Made by a program: the position numbers and the translations under genes. The notes beneath the pieces are model-generated. The model saw only the letters and a program-made list of their open reading frames with translations. It did not search any database and had not been told where the DNA came from. DNA of 38,561 nt from Flavobacterium psychrophilum (GTDB taxonomy: Bacteria; Bacteroidota; Bacteroidia; Flavobacteriales; Flavobacteriaceae), in NCBI GenBank assembly GCA_003243255.1, contig QFQM01000020.1:1-38561 (forward strand). Direction: 5' to 3'. Every line of letters begins with the position of its first letter. Position 1 is the first letter of the stretch. Below, in pieces: positions 15,782-24,015 of this stretch.

Positions 15782-17201
15782 TGCTGAGATATCCGGTTTT
15801 GTGCATATCTACCTCATTCTGATTCTGGCCTATGCCATACTCATTATGTCGTCGTACCTTATACTTGCTTATCTTTCGTCGAGAGAATTGAAGGACTATC
15901 TTAAGCGCAACAGCTTTGTAGATTATGACGTATTGCTTTCCAGCGAATATGCCCCGGCACTTTCATTAATAGCTCCTGCTTACAATGAAGGCCTGACAAT
16001 TAATGAAAATGTACGCTCACTGCTTTCGCTGAACTACAACAACTATCAGGTAATCCTGGTAAACGATGGTAGTAAGGATAACTCTATGGAAATCCTTATT
16101 GACAGCTATGATCTTATCCCTGCCGATTTCGAATACAACCCAAAAATACCCACCAAACCGCTAAAAGGAGTATATGTATCAAAAAATGCTGCCTTTAAAA
16201 AGCTGGTGGTAATTGATAAAGAAAACGGTGGTAAGGCCGATGCCCTGAACGTAGGCCTTAACATTGCACACAACCCCTATGTGGTGTGCATTGATGTGGA
16301 CTGTATTCTTGATAAAGATTCTTTACTGAAGCTTGCCAAGCCATTTCTGGAAGGCCACGGTAAAAGAGTTATTGCAACCGGTGGTGTAGTGCGTATAGCA
16401 AACCAATGTGTAATCCGCGACGGACGTCTTGTAGAGGTTCACATCCCAGATAAAATGCTGCCAAGGATACAGGTACTTGAATACCTTAGGGCGTTTCTTT
16501 TAGGACGCATGGCATGGGGACATCTTGATGGTTTACTGCTAATAAGCGGTGCATTTGGCGCATTTGACAAAGAAATTGCCTTGCTTGCCGGAGGTTATGA
16601 CACCAAAACAGTTGGTGAAGACATGGAACTTGTAGTACGAATGAGGCGTTACATGCTTGAGAATAATGCTCCATATACTGTAAGTTATATACCTGACCCA
16701 CTCTGCTGGACTGAAGCACCGGAAACAGGATCGATATTTGTAAAGCAGCGTAGCCGATGGATGCGTGGTACCATAGAAACACTGCAAATCCATAAAAAAA
16801 TGTTCCTTAACCCTAAGTATAAACTGCTGGGTATGATTAGCGTTCCGTATTGGACATTTTTCGAGTTCCTTGCCCCATTTATAGAATTCGCTGGTATTGT
16901 TATCACTATAGCTTTTGTAATTATGGGATTACTTAACTGGCATTACTTTATACTGATGGTTTTGTTTGTATATACTTTTGCGGTTATGTTCTCGGTGCTT
17001 GCATTGTACACAGAAGAGCGCACCTACCATAAATACAGGAAAAGAACCGATTTCAGTAAAATGCTGCTGGCCGCTTTTATAGAGCCAATATATTTTCACC
17101 CGTTAACGGTTTACGCAGCACTAAAAGGCTATTATGAAAAAGCAAGAGGCAAAAAGACCTGGGGCGAAATGACCCGAAAAGGGTTTAAGAAGCCATCATA
17201 A
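15771..17201 (+). CDS. Processive family-2 glycosyltransferase (membrane polysaccharide synthase)
   Basis: A 476-residue GT2 synthase of the PgaC/hyaluronan/cellulose synthase type. It has an N-terminal membrane helix (~12-34), then a cytoplasmic catalytic domain: APAYNEG, Asp99 (VNDGS), NGGKADALN, DxD at Asp175/Asp177, acceptor-site GED (282-284) and QxxRW (326-330), the signature of processive enzymes. Membrane segments follow at ~360-388 and ~391-413, plus a hydrophobic patch near 432-452. There is no PilZ domain. It would polymerise a sugar nucleotide and pass the chain across the inner membrane; the sugar cannot be read. It overlaps the HEAT-like gene. No terminator follows its stop: the next gene, on the other strand, ends 3 bases later. 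Confidence 0.93.
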   Translation: MDFNAEISGFVHIYLILILAYAILIMSSYLILAYLSSRELKDYLKRNSFVDYDVLLSSEYAPALSLIAPAYNEGLTINENVRSLLSLNYNNYQVILVNDGSKDNSMEILIDSYDLIPADFEYNPKIPTKPLKGVYVSKNAAFKKLVVIDKENGGKADALNVGLNIAHNPYVVCIDVDCILDKDSLLKLAKPFLEGHGKRVIATGGVVRIANQCVIRDGRLVEVHIPDKMLPRIQVLEYLRAFLLGRMAWGHLDGLLLISGAFGAFDKEIALLAGGYDTKTVGEDMELVVRMRRYMLENNAPYTVSYIPDPLCWTEAPETGSIFVKQRSRWMRGTIETLQIHKKMFLNPKYKLLGMISVPYWTFFEFLAPFIEFAGIVITIAFVIMGLLNWHYFILMVLFVYTFAVMFSVLALYTEERTYHKYRKRTDFSKMLLAAFIEPIYFHPLTVYAALKGYYEKARGKKTWGEMTRKGFKKPS

Positions 17202-17204
17202 AAA

Positions 17205-18458
17205 TTATTTCTTTACGTAAGCTTTCCATAAACGCTTATCGGCTGTAAAACATAATGTATCTGTATCCGTTTTAGGGTAATTGAGTTGACGAAATGAAAT
17301 ATACGGACGGTCTTTATCGCCACCCTCTGTTTTAAATGAGGTTTTTACACTCCCTATTGTAACAGTATAATATATGAGCCAGGTTTGGTAATAATCAAAA
17401 TAAAATCCGTCATTACCGTTTCCATTAGGATTACCGAAGCCTAAAGAAAATCCGCTATTGAGATGATTTTTCCAGATAATGGATTCATCAGTAATTTTTA
17501 TATTTTCAGTCTGAATGTTTTCATTTTTCTTATCAAGCTTGTAACCTTCACAATTCTTACACAACAGGGTTAAAGAAAAATGATCATCATTATTTTTTAC
17601 TTTATACAATTTCCGTGAAGCATCTGTAAAAAGGATATACCCTCGGTCATCTGACCCTGAATATCCACCCTCATCAAGTCCTTTTACCCCCCTTAGGCCA
17701 TCATAAAAAGGAGATCCATATTCTTTCTTATATTGCTCATAGCTTAATGCAGGTTTTCCATCGGCAGGATAGTACTCATAAGGCTTGCTTATGGTTATAG
17801 GATATATTTTCTCACGATGTTTTGCCATAGTAACAGCATCATACACATCGCAGGAATCTGCTTCCTTATCATACATCCGCTCTATAACGATAAGCCTTTC
17901 ACCATCAAGATAGACATCAGCATCCTTTTCATACTTTACCTTCATATTGCAGCTCCCATCCATAATACCAAAAGATACAGGTCCGTTTGTGCTATCATAA
18001 TAAGAACCGGTGTTTTTTACAAAATGTATTAACCAGTATTCACTCCCTTTAACACCTGTAATATTATTTACATAAAACTCAGTGACAGAATCTATAACTA
18101 CACGAGGATTACTACTCTCAGGAAAATGAGGCCATTCCTTATGCCTGTCTGACGACGGTATCTTGTACCCGTTAGCAAACGATGCCGCTATAAATCCTGT
18201 TGCGCAAAACAGTGTTATGCAGCTAACAATAATAACAGTACGCTTTCTGGCAAAACGCTTTTTTTCGGCAGTTTTAGAAAGATAAATACTTCTGCGCTCT
18301 GCTATAAAAACAATGATTAGAATAACCAGCGATATAGAGATTGAAAGCATAAGGATGAAGAATATCCCAATATCATTAAAATCTAACGCAAAACACCCTA
18401 TAGTGAGCAGAATGTTAAGAAGAAAAAGAAGTAAAAATGCCTTGAGGGTTTTTCTCAT
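17205..18458 (-). CDS. Unknown membrane protein with large extracytoplasmic domain
   Basis: A 417-residue protein I do not recognise. Three hydrophobic helices at about 5-25, 30-53 and 73-93 are separated by a basic loop (KTAEKKRFARKRT). The remaining ~320 residues are hydrophilic and rich in Asp, Tyr and Lys, with a beta-like pattern (DADVYLDGERLIVIERMYD; SDDRGYILFTDASRKLYKV) and a CKNC pair. Direction and content differ from the polysaccharide genes, and it sits between the glycosyltransferase and a decayed copy of that gene's 3' end. I infer a later arrival at this spot. No clear promoter was found. Confidence 0.8.
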   Translation of the reverse strand: MRKTLKAFLLLFLLNILLTIGCFALDFNDIGIFFILMLSISISLVILIIVFIAERRSIYLSKTAEKKRFARKRTVIIVSCITLFCATGFIAASFANGYKIPSSDRHKEWPHFPESSNPRVVIDSVTEFYVNNITGVKGSEYWLIHFVKNTGSYYDSTNGPVSFGIMDGSCNMKVKYEKDADVYLDGERLIVIERMYDKEADSCDVYDAVTMAKHREKIYPITISKPYEYYPADGKPALSYEQYKKEYGSPFYDGLRGVKGLDEGGYSGSDDRGYILFTDASRKLYKVKNNDDHFSLTLLCKNCEGYKLDKKNENIQTENIKITDESIIWKNHLNSGFSLGFGNPNGNGNDGFYFDYYQTWLIYYTVTIGSVKTSFKTEGGDKDRPYISFRQLNYPKTDTDTLCFTADKRLWKAYVKK

Positions 18459-18503
18459 AAGTATACTGTGTATAGAATAAAGTTAGGGTTTTGTAGAAAA
18501 TAA

Positions 18504-18554
18504 AAAAAGCTGGGCGAAATTATCTTAAAAGGATTTACCAAAAAGAAACCATAA
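18504..18554 (+). pseudogene. Decayed copy of the glycosyltransferase 3' end
   Basis: Translating to the TAA at 18552-18554 gives KKLGEIILKGFTKKKP, against the real C-terminus KKTWGEMTRKGFKKPS. At DNA level AGCTGGG-CGAAAT matches CCTGGGGCGAAAT with one base missing, and AAAAGGATTTA matches AAAAGGGTTTA. The frame is closed by a stop at 18501, so this is a remnant of about 50 bases. It lies beyond the minus-strand gene and directly before a terminator, where the glycosyltransferase 3' end would once have been. Confidence 0.65.
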
Positions 18555-18569
18555 ATATAATTCATACTC

Positions 18570-18606
18570 AAAAGCATCCGCCGCGGCAGATGCTTTTATT
18601 TTTTGT
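18570..18606 (+). terminator. Rho-independent terminator beyond the glycosyltransferase remnant
   Basis: AAAAGCATC (18570-18578) pairs with GATGCTTTT (18589-18597) around a GC-rich loop and is followed by ATTTTTTG. On the plus strand only the glycosyltransferase remnant precedes it, so it was probably the original operon terminator. Confidence 0.8.
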
Positions 18607-18638
18607 ATGTTATAAAATCTCTAATAATAACTCCATAA

Positions 18639-18670
18639 TTGATAAATACCAAACATTGGAGTTACCTTTG
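18639..18670 (+). promoter_or_regulatory. Promoter of the MFS exporter gene
   Basis: TTG (18639-18641), a 21-base spacer and TACCTTTG (18663-18670) match the Bacteroidota consensus. The GTG start lies 20 bases after the -7 element. Confidence 0.7.
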
Positions 18671-18690
18671 CGCAAAATTCAAAAGACACC

Positions 18691-19917
18691 GTGACAAAAC
18701 AAAAATACGTTACCCTCATACTTATATTAGGCTTCTTAACCGCATTAGGGCCATTTTCAATTGATATGTACCTGCCGGGATTCTCTGCTATTGCAGAAGA
18801 CCTGAATACTACAGTCAACAATGTATCATTATCCTTATCCAGTTATTTTATAGGAATATCTGCAGGTCAATTGCTTTATGGGCCGTTGTTAGACCGTTTT
18901 GGAAGAAAAAAACCCTTATACATTGGTTTAGTCGTTTACATAATAGCCTCATTAGGTTGTGTTGTTACAAAAAATATCGATGTATTTATTGGCCTTCGTT
19001 TTGTTCAGGCTGTGGGTAGCTGCGCTGCAACAGTAGCAGCAATGGCAATGGTACGCGATCTTTTTCCGGTAGAAGACAGTCCTAAAGTCTTTTCGTTATT
19101 ATTGCTCGTTTTAGGGCTTTCGCCAATGCTGGCACCAACTATGGGTGGCTATGTAATCGTAGCATGGGGATGGCATACTATCTTTTTAATACTGGCAATT
19201 ATGGGCTTTGCAGTATTGACTGCTTCACGCTTTGGATTGCCGCACACCCGAAAACCCGACCATACCATATCGCTCAAACCAAAACCCATACTAACCAGAT
19301 TCGCCAATGTGCTTACGACACCACAGTTTTACACCTATGCTGTCTCTGGAGCCGTAGCATTTTCAGGATTATTCACTTATGTTGCAGGTTCTCCCCTGCT
19401 GTTTATGGATATCTTTAAAGTATCGGGTGAAACCTATGGATGGATATTTGCCTTTATGTCGGTAAGCTTTATAGGAGTAAGCCAGTTCAACTCGTTATTG
19501 CTTCGCAAATATAAAAGTGAGCAGTTGGTATATTTGGGTCTTGTTTTACAGTTAATCATAAGCACCATCTTCCTTGTAGCTGCAATAAACAACTGGCTTG
19601 AATTATATTCTACAATAGCAATGCTATTCCTTTACCTTGGCTGCCTGGGGTTAACCAACCCAAATACCGCAGGACTTGCACTCGCTCCTTTCTCAAACAA
19701 TGCAGGTAGCGCTTCAGCACTATTAGGAGCATTACAAATGGGAATGGGTTCGCTGGCATCTATGGCTGTAGGTATATTGGTAAAAGATTCTATGGTGCCA
19801 ATGATAACCATTATGGCGGCAAGCACCCTTGTAGGCCTAATTATCTTATTGATTGGAAGAAAAAATATTAAGGAGTTGGCAGAAAACGATAGCACTGACA
19901 CTATAATGTCGCATTAG
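18691..19917 (+). CDS. Bcr/CflA-type MFS drug-efflux transporter
   Basis: A 408-residue inner-membrane protein with twelve predicted helices. The N-terminus FLTALGPFSIDMYLPGFSAIAEDL is the hallmark of the Bcr/CflA drug:H+ antiporter group. GQLLYGPLLDRFGRKKPLYIGL is the MFS motif A in the loop between helices 2 and 3, and GLSPMLAPTMGGY is the antiporter motif C region. The start is GTG: it is the only start preceding the conserved N-terminus and it fits the promoter position. The gene ends 2 bases before the convergent PixA-like gene. The natural substrate is unknown; bicyclomycin or chloramphenicol-like drugs are the family's known cargo. Confidence 0.94.
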   Translation: MTKQKYVTLILILGFLTALGPFSIDMYLPGFSAIAEDLNTTVNNVSLSLSSYFIGISAGQLLYGPLLDRFGRKKPLYIGLVVYIIASLGCVVTKNIDVFIGLRFVQAVGSCAATVAAMAMVRDLFPVEDSPKVFSLLLLVLGLSPMLAPTMGGYVIVAWGWHTIFLILAIMGFAVLTASRFGLPHTRKPDHTISLKPKPILTRFANVLTTPQFYTYAVSGAVAFSGLFTYVAGSPLLFMDIFKVSGETYGWIFAFMSVSFIGVSQFNSLLLRKYKSEQLVYLGLVLQLIISTIFLVAAINNWLELYSTIAMLFLYLGCLGLTNPNTAGLALAPFSNNAGSASALLGALQMGMGSLASMAVGILVKDSMVPMITIMAASTLVGLIILLIGRKNIKELAENDSTDTIMSH

Positions 19918-19919
19918 TA

Positions 19920-20420
19920 TTATTGCACTTCCAGAGATAAAAGATCACAGTAAAAAATACCGTGCAGGTTATAAGTACCATTATCTGACAGCGTATATAC
20001 TGAAAAACGTATCTCCAACTGCTCAGTACCTTTTCGGCGTATCATGGCCATAAAGCTTTTAGGTTCGGGTTTATTATCCGGATAATTCTGCGGTATAGTA
20101 CTATTATAAGGCTGAATATCCAGCCTGCCAATCATCGGAGATATTTTATATATCTGTATACATTCTTTAGCTATATATTGTTTAGGTTCGGCAGTAAAAA
20201 CAATTACATCACCAATATTACCTTTCAGAATAATATTTCTGCTATTATACCCCTCAACTACCGATTTTATATCTGCGAGCATAGAAAACGCATTGCCATC
20301 TATACGTATGGGACTATTCCTGTTCAGGCTTGCATCAGGAAAGTTTTTAAGTATATATTCGGTATCTATTATAAAAGATAAGGTAATTAAACCGGTATCA
20401 GCAACTGCGTAAGGTTCCAT
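19920..20420 (-). CDS. AidA/PixA-like inclusion-body family protein
   Basis: A 166-residue protein resembling the AidA/PixA family. It has an N-terminal strand LITLSFIIDTEYILKNFPDAS, followed by an Asn/Pro-containing stretch (LNRNSPIRI), then GNIGDVIVFTA and a C-terminal beta-rich region. In Xenorhabdus PixA forms methionine-rich crystalline inclusions, and AidA of Ralstonia is quorum-regulated; the biochemical role is unknown. Only two bases separate it from the MFS stop (convergent) and there is no terminator, so transcripts may overlap. The 178 bases upstream contain no obvious promoter. Confidence 0.65.
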   Translation of the reverse strand: MEPYAVADTGLITLSFIIDTEYILKNFPDASLNRNSPIRIDGNAFSMLADIKSVVEGYNSRNIILKGNIGDVIVFTAEPKQYIAKECIQIYKISPMIGRLDIQPYNSTIPQNYPDNKPEPKSFMAMIRRKGTEQLEIRFSVYTLSDNGTYNLHGIFYCDLLSLEVQ

Positions 20421-20598
20421 AAATGTGGGAGTGTATTTGTTGGTTAGTCTGCATCATTATCATTTCACAACACATGCATCTGCAAAGATGATTTATATTC
20501 AGATGCAAAAACCGCGTAGAAATACCTGTTTTTAAATTTAAGCCTGACATTCCTTACAGGAATATGACTTTATAATAAATAGATTTGATGAGGATCCA

Positions 20599-21768
20599 CT
20601 AGATCTTTACCGGAAAAGATTTCCAGTCCTGACCTTCAAATATATCAATGACCTTGTTATTAGAATCAATCACAAAACACATCCGTGAGCAATACTCACC
20701 TCTGTAGGTATTATAAAAGTCTTTATTAGGCTCTTCAGAAACATCAATCTGCATACCCCTCAATCCTTTTTCAATTTTAGAGTCCAGCCGTATTACATTA
20801 ATAGCATCTCCATATTTTTCTAAAATATCATAATACGCTTTTGCAGAAGCTGTATCACCTCCACATCCGCATGAGTTTACGATTATGGTTACCTTATTAT
20901 GCATATCAGCAGAATTCACCTCACTCCCATTTACTGCAATACCTTTAAAAGCAGGTGCATTCATCCCTAACTGAAGTCCGGTCTTCTTTTCAAAATCATC
21001 ATCTCTTATAAGTGTAAGATATTCACCATTGTTGCTAATCTTTTCAATTTTATAATGGTTTTGCCCAAGCTTTATAAATTGTCCGATTGTTACTTTGTCT
21101 TTTAGTAGCAAAGTATCTTTTATATGCCTGTTATTAGCTAAAAGAGCGATTTCCGACCTTTCGGAATAGGCAAAAGTCAACGGATTTCTTGGGTCTGCAA
21201 TACCTATTTTGTAATCATCTTTTCCAATACGGAAGCTTGCGGTAAGATGCTCATTTTTCCGATAGAACAGATTACCCCTGTCAGTCCCGATATCTATCCA
21301 CGAAGAATCTTTTACAATTTCCTTTCCATTATAAATGAGGAATGAGTGCTGTACTGCATTTTCATCAGAATACCATTCTAATTGCTCAATGGGATGAAAA
21401 GTATCATCGGTAAAATCATGATTATTGTTTGAATCTATAATGAATATTTCCCTTCCGTTTTCAGTAGCTTTTAAAACATCTACATATTCGGGTTGCTTCT
21501 GTCTGAAATCTACAGGAGCCTGAAAGCGCGAAACATTAAGCAATTGTTTTGGAAAAATAACAGCATGAACAAAAACAGTATCATCAGGGTTGCGAAACAC
21601 AGGACTCATAGCCCCTAATGCGAACAAACCGGCTTCTTTATGCTTTTGTGTCCGGATAACAAGTGTGTCATCAGATGATTTAAAGTGGTTAATCCCCTTT
21701 TTTACCCCTGCGCAGCTGTAAATTACGAATACATAGAGTATCACAATAAAAAACCTAACTACATTCAT
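20599..21768 (-). CDS. Lipoprotein with C-terminal thioredoxin-like domain
   Basis: A 389-residue lipoprotein with the lipobox ending at Cys19 (VIYSCAG). Residues ~30-255 are an unrecognised beta-rich region. From ~258 the pattern LGMNAPAFKGIAVNGSEVNSADMHNKVTIIVNSCGCGG resembles TlpA/AhpC-type redoxins, but the active site reads Cys300-Gly-Cys302 instead of CxxC. Another Cys pair (EYCSRMC) lies ~60 residues later. The closing VIDSNNKVIDIFEG is the usual last strand of the fold. I infer a periplasm-facing thiol-redox or thioredoxin-fold protein. The stop lies in GGATCCACTAGATCT, which contains two restriction sites, probably by chance. Confidence 0.75.
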   Translation of the reverse strand: MNVVRFFIVILYVFVIYSCAGVKKGINHFKSSDDTLVIRTQKHKEAGLFALGAMSPVFRNPDDTVFVHAVIFPKQLLNVSRFQAPVDFRQKQPEYVDVLKATENGREIFIIDSNNNHDFTDDTFHPIEQLEWYSDENAVQHSFLIYNGKEIVKDSSWIDIGTDRGNLFYRKNEHLTASFRIGKDDYKIGIADPRNPLTFAYSERSEIALLANNRHIKDTLLLKDKVTIGQFIKLGQNHYKIEKISNNGEYLTLIRDDDFEKKTGLQLGMNAPAFKGIAVNGSEVNSADMHNKVTIIVNSCGCGGDTASAKAYYDILEKYGDAINVIRLDSKIEKGLRGMQIDVSEEPNKDFYNTYRGEYCSRMCFVIDSNNKVIDIFEGQDWKSFPVKI

Positions 21769-21837
21769 AATTTCCTTTTCTATGAATTTACTTACTTTTT
21801 ATATGTAAAGCTAACGCAGTTATTTTGATTTAAGTAT

Positions 21838-21873
21838 AAAAACAAAAAGCCCTCCGTGTTTACGGAGAGCCTT
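21838..21873 (-). terminator. Rho-independent terminator of rpsT
   Basis: On the minus strand a 12-bp stem (including two G-T pairs) with an AAAC loop is formed by plus-strand 21846-21857 and 21862-21873. It is followed by TTGTTTTT. It lies 26 bases past the rpsT stop. Confidence 0.85.
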
Positions 21874-21898
21874 GTATATTGGATTGTTGTCTTTTAGC

Positions 21899-22153
21899 TT
21901 ATGCCAGAGAAGCAACGTGTTTAGTCAATTTTGACTTAAGGTTTGAAGCCTTGTTAGCGTGAATGATGTTTTTCTTCGCTAGTTTGTCGATCATAGAAAT
22001 AACCGAAGCAAGTTTAGCAGAAGCTTCGCTCTTCACAGTAGCTAGACGTATTGCTTTGATAGCATTACGAGTAGTTTTGTGCTGATATCTGTTCAACACT
22101 CTCTTCTTTTCGCTAGTTCTGATTCTCTTTAATGCTGACTTGTGATTTGCCAT
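21899..22153 (-). CDS. rpsT: 30S ribosomal protein S20
   Basis: An 84-residue basic protein with the S20 pattern: MANHKSALKRIRTSEKKRVLN, then RNAIKAIRLA, and KKNIIHANKASNLKSKLTKHV near the C-terminus. It binds 16S rRNA early in 30S assembly. It follows two tRNA-Glu genes on the same strand, 35 bases after the nearer one, so tRNA and rpsT may share a transcript. A strong terminator follows. Confidence 0.98.
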   Translation of the reverse strand: MANHKSALKRIRTSEKKRVLNRYQHKTTRNAIKAIRLATVKSEASAKLASVISMIDKLAKKNIIHANKASNLKSKLTKHVASLA

Positions 22154-22188
22154 TTTCTTAACTTATAAACTTGTTAATTTTTTAATTG

Positions 22189-22260
22189 TAGTCCGTAGGG
22201 GAATCGAACCCCTGTTACCAGGATGAAAACCTGGCGTCCTAACCCCTAGACGAACGGACC
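22189..22260 (-). tRNA. tRNA-Glu (TTC), copy 1
   Basis: The cloverleaf reads 5' GGTCCGT at 22260 and pairs with ACGGACT, closing with G1-U72. The anticodon stem CCAGG/CCTGG encloses TTTTCAT, giving anticodon TTC. The T arm is AGGGG-TTCGATT-CCCCT. The 3' CCA is not encoded, so it must be added. It differs from copy 2 in the D loop and by paired changes in the acceptor and T stems. Confidence 0.96.
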
Positions 22261-22281
22261 ATTGTATTCTCAAAATTTCAG

Positions 22282-22353
22282 TAGCCCGTGGGGGAATCGA
22301 ACCCCCCTTACCAGGATGAAAACCTGGCGTCCTAACCGATAGACGAACGGGCC
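22282..22353 (-). tRNA. tRNA-Glu (TTC), copy 2
   Basis: The 5' end GGCCCGT at 22353 pairs with ACGGGCT. The anticodon stem-loop is identical to copy 1 (TTC). The T arm is GGGGG-TTCGATT-CCCCC and the D loop carries TATCGGTTA. No CCA is encoded. Only 21 bases separate it from copy 1, so the two are probably cut from one precursor. Confidence 0.96.
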
Positions 22354-22442
22354 ATTTTGTTTCTCTATTGCGGTTGCAAATGTACAACTATTTTTTACTT
22401 CCGCAAGAGTTGAAACAAAAAAAATTAAAAAAATTTACTTTT

Positions 22443-23915
22443 CTAATATGCCCTTGCAAAAAGAACTCTTCCAACTGACGGATTACCAGTGTATACGCAC
22501 GTTCCCGCTTCTTCTACCCTGTCTAATGCGATACAGCGAATTGTTGCTTTTGTAAGCTCTTTTATCTTTTCTTCGGTTTCAGATGTACCATCCCAATGGG
22601 CAGCCACAAATCCACCTTTGTTATCAAGCACGTCTTTAAACTCTTCAAACGAATTTACTTCTGTAATATGAGAGTTTCTGTAGTCTAATGCTTTATTGAA
22701 CAGGTTAGCCTGAATTTCATCCAGTTTATCCTGCAGGTAAGTCACCACATCGGCAGCAGCCACAGTTTCTTTAGTAAGCGTATCCCTTCTTGCAACCTCA
22801 AAAGTACCGTTAGCAAGATCATTTGGACCTATAGCCACACGAAGCGGCACACCTTTAAGCTCATATTCGTTAAACTTCCAGCCCGGCTTTTGGGTAGTTC
22901 TGTCATCATACTTAACCGAAATGTTGAGTTTTCTCAGTTTAGCAACAAGTTTATTCACCTCTTCTGATATAGCCGCAAGCTGTTCGTCACCTTTATAGAT
23001 CGGCACGATTACCACCTGTATTGGCGCAAGGTTTGGAGGTAACACAAGTCCGTTATCATCTGAGTGCGTCATTACCAGTGCTCCCATCAATCGTGTAGAT
23101 ACACCCCACGAAGTAGCCCATACATAATCCTGCTTACCTTCCTGGCTTGTAAACTTCACATCAAATGCTTTGGCAAAGTTCTGCCCAAGGAAGTGTGATG
23201 TACCTGCCTGAAGTGCTTTACCATCCTGCATCAATGCCTCAATACAATACGTTTCAAGTGCACCGGCAAAACGTTCGTTAGCCGTCTTCACCCCTTTTAC
23301 AACCGGAATAGCCATAAAATTCTCGGCAAAGTCAGCATATACATTCATCATCTGTTCTGCTTCGGCAATAGCTTCCTGTTGCGTAGCGTGGGCTGTATGC
23401 CCCTCCTGCCAAAGGAATTCAGCAGTTCTTAAGAACAAGCGCGTTCTCATCTCCCAACGCACAACGTTTGCCCATTGGTTAACAAGTATAGGAAGGTCAC
23501 GGTATGATTGTATCCATTTTCTGTAGGTATCCCAAATGATAGTTTCAGATGTAGGCCTTACGATAAGCTCTTCTTCAAGCTTAGCTTCAGGATCAACTTC
23601 TATAGAGCCATCTTCGGCTGTTTTAAGCCTGTAGTGAGTAACAACCGCACACTCTTTTGCAAAGCCATCTACGTGGCTCGCCTCTTTACTGAAATACGAT
23701 TTGGGTATAAATAAGGGGAAATACGCATTTTGGTGTCCTGTTTCTTTGAACTTCTTATCAAGTTCTGCCTGCATTTTTTCCCATATTGCATAGCCGTATG
23801 GTTTGATTACCATACATCCCCTAACCCCTGAATTTTCAGCAAGGTCTGCTTTTACAACCAGTTCATTATACCATTTGGAATAATCTTCTGCTCTTGTTGT
23901 TAGATTTTTACTCAT
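22443..23915 (-). CDS. proS: Prolyl-tRNA synthetase (archaeal/eukaryotic-type)
   Basis: A 490-residue class II synthetase that charges tRNA-Pro. It is of the short form without the bacterial editing insertion: it begins [21 protein letters not shown], motif 1 lies in [14 protein letters not shown], then [12 protein letters not shown], motif 2 [14 protein letters not shown], and motif 3 near [17 protein letters not shown]. An anticodon-binding domain (~280-395) and a C-terminal zinc-domain-like region ending in RVLFARAY follow, as in the group-3 ProRS of Bacteroidota. It is upstream of the tRNA-Glu and rpsT genes on the same strand and divergent from the Gly-rich lipoprotein. Confidence 0.97.
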   Translation of the reverse strand: MSKNLTTRAEDYSKWYNELVVKADLAENSGVRGCMVIKPYGYAIWEKMQAELDKKFKETGHQNAYFPLFIPKSYFSKEASHVDGFAKECAVVTHYRLKTAEDGSIEVDPEAKLEEELIVRPTSETIIWDTYRKWIQSYRDLPILVNQWANVVRWEMRTRLFLRTAEFLWQEGHTAHATQQEAIAEAEQMMNVYADFAENFMAIPVVKGVKTANERFAGALETYCIEALMQDGKALQAGTSHFLGQNFAKAFDVKFTSQEGKQDYVWATSWGVSTRLMGALVMTHSDDNGLVLPPNLAPIQVVIVPIYKGDEQLAAISEEVNKLVAKLRKLNISVKYDDRTTQKPGWKFNEYELKGVPLRVAIGPNDLANGTFEVARRDTLTKETVAAADVVTYLQDKLDEIQANLFNKALDYRNSHITEVNSFEEFKDVLDNKGGFVAAHWDGTSETEEKIKELTKATIRCIALDRVEEAGTCVYTGNPSVGRVLFARAY

Positions 23916-23978
23916 TTTAAATAAATTGGCACAAATATTGTTTTACTTTTATATATAATATAGTTTAGCAAAACTAAC

Positions 23979-23986
23979 TATTTTTG
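23979..23986 (+). promoter_or_regulatory. -7 element for the Gly-rich lipoprotein gene
   Basis: TATTTTTG matches the Bacteroidota -7 consensus and lies 29 bases before the ATG at 24016. No TTG is found at the usual spacing, so the -33 part is weak or absent. Confidence 0.5.
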
Positions 23987-24015
23987 AATACTTCAACAAT
24001 AAAAAAAGCAAAGCC

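Noticed and set aside
20588..20606. GGATCCACTAGATCT at the end of the redoxin-like lipoprotein gene, similar to a cloning-vector polylinker
   Set aside because: The match to known polylinkers is only ~10 bases, the flanks on both sides look like native AT-rich DNA, and the gene reads smoothly to its stop. Chance is the simpler explanation.
22163..22387. A 74-residue open frame over the two tRNA genes, with a repeated RTPGFHPG segment
   Set aside because: It is read through the two tRNA-Glu genes; the repeat is just the tRNA anticodon and T arms translated twice.
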